Positions 6,002 through 9,762 of a DNA stretch of 9,762 nt are shown here, one piece after another (within the stretch, counting starts at the first letter, position 1; each line of letters starts with the position of its first letter). Source of the DNA: Chrysiogenales bacterium (GTDB lineage: Bacteria; Acidobacteriota; Aminicenantia; UBA2199); assembly GCA_004525465.1 (NCBI GenBank), contig SPCN01000068.1, positions 1 through 9,762 on the forward strand, read 5' to 3'. The translations under genes and the position numbers were made by a program. A model generated the notes under the pieces. That model ran no database searches, had not been told where the DNA came from, and saw only the letters and a list, made by a program, of their open reading frames with translations.

Positions 6002-7833
6002 TTGTTATCTCCCCACTCATCCAGTTCCGACTTGCCGGCAAGGCCAGCGCTACCTCCACCCAGCCGAACGCGACTGTCCCGTAGATGCGGCGCAATCTCC
6101 AAGCGCAACGCGCCGGAGCTTGTATCGGCCACCACCGGGGGCGTCCATGGCCCTAGAATATCAACCTCGCTTTCGCCGCGCAGCCCGACCAGACCATCTT
6201 GGACATGATTGGCAATATGATCGCGGAGCTGCGCCAGACGCTTTTCTCCTTCATCACGGTCTTGCTTTTCTTGAGAGCCCGGTTTGTGCTGCCAGGAGAG
6301 GACATTCCCGCGCTCATCCAGGACCAGTGTCCCGCCGCAGAGGAGCTCGGCTGTCTGCCCTTTCAACGGCCCAAAGCGGTCCTCATCCAGTTTGAACTCC
6401 TCACGCCACACATACTCAAGGACGACCTCCCGGGGCAGCCGACAGCCGGCACGCCCGTATTTATTGGTCATGTAGAGATCGGAAACCAAGAGATCCTGGT
6501 TCCACGGGATGTGAAGGGCTTTGCGGTTGTCGTTAAGAAAATAGTATGCTCCCGTCCGCGATCCGGAGATCGCATTGATGTCGTGATAAACATCCCACTC
6601 CCCGGGCAGCGAATGAGCATTCAGAGAATCGGGGTCGCAGATTCCTCGCTCGAGGAAGATATTTTTGATGAACCCGGCATAGGCCTCTCGGCGTTTGGAG
6701 TCCAGTGGTTCATAAAGCTCGAAATTGCGCGCTAAAGCTCGTGCATAATCGGCGAACCGAACATCAACCGGCGGGCAAAAATCGAGAGGCTGCAGGGCCA
6801 TCCGGATCAGACGTTCGGTTGCCCACCAGAATTTCTGATTAACCTTTCCCTGATATCCTTTAGCAATATTTTTCAATAGGTCGTAGATTGCCCCGGTCAG
6901 GACCTGCGAACAGCGGTGTGGACTGTCGCCATCCCGGATGTCTGCCATTTTTAGAGAATTATTTGCATCACGTAATTTCGCGATACCGCCGACGATCTCT
7001 TTCGGCTTGCCCTTGGCCTTTCCACTGAGGTGCGCCCCGAATTCCTCAGCTAAGCTGGAAACAAAGTTGTCCTTGCTCAAGTCGCCCTGAGTCTGATCGC
7101 TCACAACGTGGCGAAGGTAGTTGTTGCGCAAAGCTGCCAGGAGGGCCGAGAGGTCGGCGACGAACTCGTGGAAAGCCGCTGTCTCTGTCGAGGAGAACAG
7201 GAAATAGTAAGGACGGATGCCGTCGAGGATGGCATGCCCGGTCTCATGGACGATGATATCATGAGACAAGCAGGTGTATTTTGGTGAGGCGGGATCGCCG
7301 TAGTAATAAAATTGGAGAGCCTTGCTGCGTCTGTCGTAGAAAGCGTTCTCTCCGAAGCCGGCGTGGGGGACCAGGATCAGCCGGTTTCCATCTGTTCCCC
7401 AGGGTATGGGTCTCCCCAGGGCCAATGGCCCTTCAAACATATCTAGGACACTTTGAACGACGGCCCAGGCATTGACTTGGTGAAATTGGTAGAGATCGCT
7501 ATGTTTGGCATCAAGGATTTCTCCCTTTGGCCCGACAAATTTATACTGTTTCTTGTCCCACTTCGCCGGCGGAACCAATAGACCGGTATCGGCATTGAAG
7601 TCCACTACTGCGAGGCGTGAATTGGTCGGACCGTCCGCCAGGCCAGGTTCCCATTCGATCCGGAATGGCTTTATACCCGCCTCTCCGGTCTTCCGTGCAA
7701 CCCAAGGATCCTGGAGATAGCCAAATACATCGTCCAGGTAGATACCAAAATCCTGACGTGTTTTTTCTCTTAAAAAGTGTCTCACCTCGTAAAGATTCGT
7801 GGATTTTGACTTCTTTTCTTTATTGTCGCTCAT
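5983..7833 (-). CDS. M4-like gluzincin zinc metallopeptidase
   Basis: The 616-residue product has HETGH (196-200) inside SHDIIVHETGHAILDG. It is followed by HEFVADLSALL, where Glu223 and Asp227 fit the Glu-x3-Asp third-ligand motif of thermolysin-type peptidases. SPHRCSQVLTGAIYDL (304-319) resembles the region of the thermolysin transition-state histidine, giving His306 as candidate. The zinc-binding core thus lies at about 190-320. An N-terminal domain of about 185 residues precedes it and a long C-terminal part of unclear fold follows. No signal peptide or pro-region like secreted M4 enzymes is visible, so the enzyme probably acts in the cytoplasm or is exported by a dedicated machine. The start is supported by AAGGAGG (7847-7841), 7 bases upstream. 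Its end overlaps the MBL-fold gene, so the two products probably work together. The target is unknown. Confidence 0.85.
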   Translation of the reverse strand: MSDNKEKKSKSTNLYEVRHFLREKTRQDFGIYLDDVFGYLQDPWVARKTGEAGIKPFRIEWEPGLADGPTNSRLAVVDFNADTGLLVPPAKWDKKQYKFVGPKGEILDAKHSDLYQFHQVNAWAVVQSVLDMFEGPLALGRPIPWGTDGNRLILVPHAGFGENAFYDRRSKALQFYYYGDPASPKYTCLSHDIIVHETGHAILDGIRPYYFLFSSTETAAFHEFVADLSALLAALRNNYLRHVVSDQTQGDLSKDNFVSSLAEEFGAHLSGKAKGKPKEIVGGIAKLRDANNSLKMADIRDGDSPHRCSQVLTGAIYDLLKNIAKGYQGKVNQKFWWATERLIRMALQPLDFCPPVDVRFADYARALARNFELYEPLDSKRREAYAGFIKNIFLERGICDPDSLNAHSLPGEWDVYHDINAISGSRTGAYYFLNDNRKALHIPWNQDLLVSDLYMTNKYGRAGCRLPREVVLEYVWREEFKLDEDRFGPLKGQTAELLCGGTLVLDERGNVLSWQHKPGSQEKQDRDEGEKRLAQLRDHIANHVQDGLVGLRGESEVDILGPWTPPVVADTSSGALRLEIAPHLRDSRVRLGGGSAGLAGKSELDEWGDNKWTIKF

Positions 7834-7866
7834 GAATTTCCCTCCTTGAGTTGCGAATCGATCAGG

Positions 7867-7932
7867 AAATAGAGGGTTTCCGGAAAGACTAAATCCTTTT
7901 TGCTGCTTTGCTATACTTGGTTCCCTCTATTT
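7867..7932. promoter_or_regulatory. Nested inverted repeats in the leader of the gluzincin gene
   Basis: AAATAGAGGG (7867-7876) and CCCTCTATTT (7923-7932) are perfect 10-bp inverted arms with a 46-base loop. Inside the loop TTTCCGGAAA (7877-7886) is a perfect palindrome. They lie in the 150-base gap between the 113-residue gene and the gluzincin gene, which starts 34 bases further on. An operator, an mRNA fold tuning the ratio of the two products, or an internal regulator site would all fit. No T-run marks it as an intrinsic terminator. Confidence 0.4.
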
Positions 7933-7983
7933 TTACATTTATATTTTTGGCTTCAATGGGATTGGTGGCTTCGGTGGAAGGGT

Positions 7984-8325
7984 CTATGTCTTGGAGAAGG
8001 GATCGTCAAACCAGGGGGGATCACCCGGATCAAGGTTGAAGCAGCGTGCGGGATCGCGGTTAAGTTTGGTCAAACACTCAAACTGATCACTGAGCTGAAC
8101 CTCGTGAAACGGTTGTTGACACCGAGCAGTCCAGAAGTCCTCAAAGAGTACGGGCATTCCGCTACTCAAGAGCCGGCACATGCTCCGATCAACAATCTTG
8201 ACCCCGATATCTGCTGCCTCCATAAGAATAGCCTGCTGCATCAGGAATACCCGCGAAAATGCCGGGTAATCCTTCATGATCTGCTTCCATTCGGCTGTTG
8301 CCTTCTTTCGCTCTACCTGATTCAT
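7984..8325 (-). CDS. Small protein of unknown function at the head of the gluzincin-MBL operon
   Basis: The 113-residue product is not recognised. Its first half looks mostly helical (residues about 5-55) and the C-terminal third is rich in Asp, Pro and Phe, ending FNLDPGDPPWFDDPFSKT. It has no signal peptide or membrane segment. The start is convincing: AGGAGG lies 6 bases before the ATG at 8325. Only 45 bases separate this start from the 104-bp repeat copy 2, so that repeat may lie in or carry its promoter region. It probably shares a transcript with the gluzincin gene 150 bases downstream, though the inverted repeats in that gap could alter readthrough. A partner, chaperone or immunity-type role is possible but only guessed from position. 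Confidence 0.7.
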   Translation of the reverse strand: MNQVERKKATAEWKQIMKDYPAFSRVFLMQQAILMEAADIGVKIVDRSMCRLLSSGMPVLFEDFWTARCQQPFHEVQLSDQFECLTKLNRDPARCFNLDPGDPPWFDDPFSKT

Positions 8326-8370
8326 CTCGTTCCTCCTTTTTGTTTCAAACCTTATTTATCCGGGAACACT

Positions 8371-8474
8371 GGGGTCAGGTATTGCATTATGACAATCAAT
8401 GCTTGATGGGTGATTTCTTTATGAGCGTCAGTCATGAAGGTATAAGTAAAAGTGATAATGAAAAACCTACCCCC
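8371..8474 (+). repeat. 104-bp miniature inverted-repeat element, copy 2
   Basis: This is the direct-orientation partner of copy 1 at 1167-1270. The left end GGGGTCAGGTATTGCATTAT and the reversed right end form an imperfect terminal inverted repeat (18 of 23 match). The central hairpin ATCAATGCTTGAT is conserved exactly (8395-8407). It lies between the ceramidase stop (8515) and the 113-residue gene start (8325). There is no coding content. The two copies have diverged mainly in the middle, so they are not a very recent duplication. Confidence 0.75.
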
Positions 8475-8514
8475 ATTCTCTCCCTCATTATGTAATGTAT
8501 GAACTATTATTTAT

Positions 8515-9762
8515 TTACGATACTTGAAAAGAATCAGATGAAACCTGAAGTGTTTCAATTTCCGCGCCCACATGCTTCTTTAATGGTCCTTCATAAACGA
8601 TTCGATATTTCCCCAGGCGGGCCTCTTTTGGGATGATCCATTCGATGGTAATAATTGAAGCCGTGTCTCTTGTGTGCCAAATCAATCGAGTGCAAAAATC
8701 ATCATCTGCATAAACCCTTTGCCAACTGTTATTTTCCCATATCTCGATTTTAAAATAGGAATTAGAGAGGTTTGGGCTGCGATTTAAATGACCACCAAGA
8801 AATGATATTCTAACCGTCTCACCTGTTTTATATTTGGACTTTGGCATTTCGTCAAATTTTCCATATTTCAATCCCGGTAATTCTTCATCCGGTCTCGCCC
8901 AAACTGAAGGAATCTTTTTTATTGATTTATCCGGAATTGTTATTGGGGAGGGACCAGGTTCAATTTCCTTTCCTTCCCGAAGTGCTTGAGCCATTTGGCA
9001 ATATTCTTGAATATAAGCATCGAGCTGCCAGGGACCAAATAAGGTTGATGCCCCTTCATATTGTTGAACGGCATACTCTTCCGGGGTTGTTGTATAGCTG
9101 CTGAAGGCATTGGCATAACAGGCGATGACAATATCATCAATGCCATCTGAAGATCCCAAAATATTGCCTAAACCTTTTCTGAGCCTGATCCCGGCAACGG
9201 TGGTTAACTCTCCCGGATGACCAACAAGCAGCAAAGTCCCGATCCGGAGGATTTGCAAAGGAAGAACAGTTGGTGCGATAGGATGATTTTTATAGGTTAA
9301 TTGACTTAAGGGAAATAAAATCGCTTTATTCCCATGTCCATTCTCAATGGCTGGATCAAGCGGTAGTTGCCAATGAACTTTAAATATTGAAGTGGCGATT
9401 TTTACTAGTTTTTTAAAACGTTCTGGATGGTGTTTAATATTATTTTTAGTTGTTCCCTCTCCCCATTCTTTTAATTTCATGCCAGTGGAGTCCTCTTGGC
9501 TGCCGTTCACCATGCCAAATCCAAGGGCGGGCGGCCAGGTTTTGCGGTCTGTCCCGTCTATACAACAATCACTCATATCACAATATTCATGCCGGTAGTC
9601 AATGTTTCCGGTGATTTCTTTATTGGCCATGTCATAAAGATCTAGAGCTTTTTTAAATTGTTTCTTGGCAAAAATTTCAGTACGAAGGGCATCGGTTTTT
9701 CCATCGGGTCTTTTAAATTTTGCCCCCTGGTCATCCTTCCAGGAGTTTGGAGATATATCTCC
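8515..9762 (-). CDS. Neutral/alkaline ceramidase, C-terminal part
   Basis: The frame is open from the window edge (9762) to TAA at 8517-8515, giving 415 residues; about 250-300 N-terminal residues lie outside. These enzymes split ceramide into sphingosine and a fatty acid with a zinc-dependent serine-type active site, usually outside the cytoplasm. The visible part opens with GDISPN, the motif holding the family's catalytic serine (residue 4 here). PALGFGMVNGSQED (78-91), PGELTTVAGIRLR (183-195) and YANAFSSYTTTPEEY (216-230) follow. By family knowledge Glu185 and Tyr223 would be zinc ligands. YEGASTLFGPWQLDAY is at 235-250. From about 305 on there is a beta-sandwich tail (TGETVRISFLGGHLNRSP), the normal C-terminal immunoglobulin-like domain, and it ends intact. 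The signal peptide cannot be judged. The gene is AT-richer than the ester hydrolase on the other side of the island. Confidence 0.92.
   Translation of the reverse strand, partial: GDISPNSWKDDQGAKFKRPDGKTDALRTEIFAKKQFKKALDLYDMANKEITGNIDYRHEYCDMSDCCIDGTDRKTWPPALGFGMVNGSQEDSTGMKLKEWGEGTTKNNIKHHPERFKKLVKIATSIFKVHWQLPLDPAIENGHGNKAILFPLSQLTYKNHPIAPTVLPLQILRIGTLLLVGHPGELTTVAGIRLRKGLGNILGSSDGIDDIVIACYANAFSSYTTTPEEYAVQQYEGASTLFGPWQLDAYIQEYCQMAQALREGKEIEPGPSPITIPDKSIKKIPSVWARPDEELPGLKYGKFDEMPKSKYKTGETVRISFLGGHLNRSPNLSNSYFKIEIWENNSWQRVYADDDFCTRLIWHTRDTASIITIEWIIPKEARLGKYRIVYEGPLKKHVGAEIETLQVSSDSFQVS

Larger units (their letters stand above)
1167..8474. mobile_element. Candidate repeat-bracketed genomic island
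   Basis: The two direct 104-bp repeats enclose 1271-8370, which contains every gene that does not belong to the two flanking hydrolase genes. No transposase, integrase or tRNA is visible, so movement would depend on recombination between the repeats or on functions acting in trans. Fragments of other genes (TcA and NtrC-type) inside are typical of accumulating accessory DNA. The boundaries are inferred from the repeats only. Confidence 0.35.

Noticed and set aside
6199..6735. Plus-strand open frame of 178 codons
   Set aside because: It is antisense to the C-terminal half of the gluzincin gene, where the minus-strand protein is well supported.
7900..8406. Plus-strand open frame of 168 codons
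   Set aside because: It overlaps the antisense of the 113-residue gene and runs into the 104-bp repeat. The minus-strand alternative has a strong AGGAGG site.
1..9762. CRISPR arrays, tRNA and rRNA genes
   Set aside because: No regularly spaced repeats, cloverleaf-like sequence or rRNA-like stretch was seen on either strand.

Overview
The window looks like accessory DNA from an environmental Gram-negative bacterium. Short Shine-Dalgarno-led genes, an exported alpha-amino-acid-ester-hydrolase-like enzyme, a neutral ceramidase and Tc-toxin-type sequence fit a proteobacterial or deltaproteobacterial-type genome. The sequence alone does not fix the taxon. Every convincing gene lies on the minus strand, so transcription runs from high to low coordinates. 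Base composition is mosaic: the left flank is GC-rich, the 3190-4300 stretch and the right flank are AT-richer, and the middle is intermediate.

Right flank (8515 to window end): the C-terminal 415 residues of a neutral/alkaline ceramidase, whose N-terminus lies beyond the window. Left flank (1-863): the N-terminal 287 residues of a CocE/NonD-type serine hydrolase closely resembling alpha-amino acid ester hydrolases, with a signal peptide; its C-terminus lies beyond the window. A candidate promoter and a weak terminator-like hairpin lie upstream of it.

Between the flanks is a segment of about 7.1 kb bracketed by two copies, in direct orientation, of a 104-bp miniature repeat (1167-1270 and 8371-8474). 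The copies are about 83% identical by hand count over 115 aligned bases, and each has imperfect terminal inverted repeats of the type GGGGTCAGGTCTT. In transcription order the segment holds: a 113-residue protein of unknown function; an M4-like gluzincin metallopeptidase (616 aa); a ComEC-like metallo-beta-lactamase-fold hydrolase (462 aa) overlapping it by 19 bases; a leftover C-terminal Fis-type helix-turn-helix of an NtrC-family regulator; a second, DUF4157-like HExxH metallopeptidase (285 aa) with a beta-rich tail; a 14-codon leader peptide and a multi-pass membrane protein (294 aa); and an isolated TcB-binding C-terminal domain of a Tc-toxin A subunit with no convincing start codon.

The likeliest functional core is the gluzincin plus MBL gene pair, which appears translationally coupled and may include the 113-residue gene. 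The TcA and Fis pieces look like 3' gene remnants; each lies in the same reading frame as the complete gene just upstream of it, separated only by stop codons and short open stretches. The best candidate for something undescribed is this repeat-bracketed, two-metallopeptidase-plus-MBL island carrying an orphan Tc-toxin docking domain.
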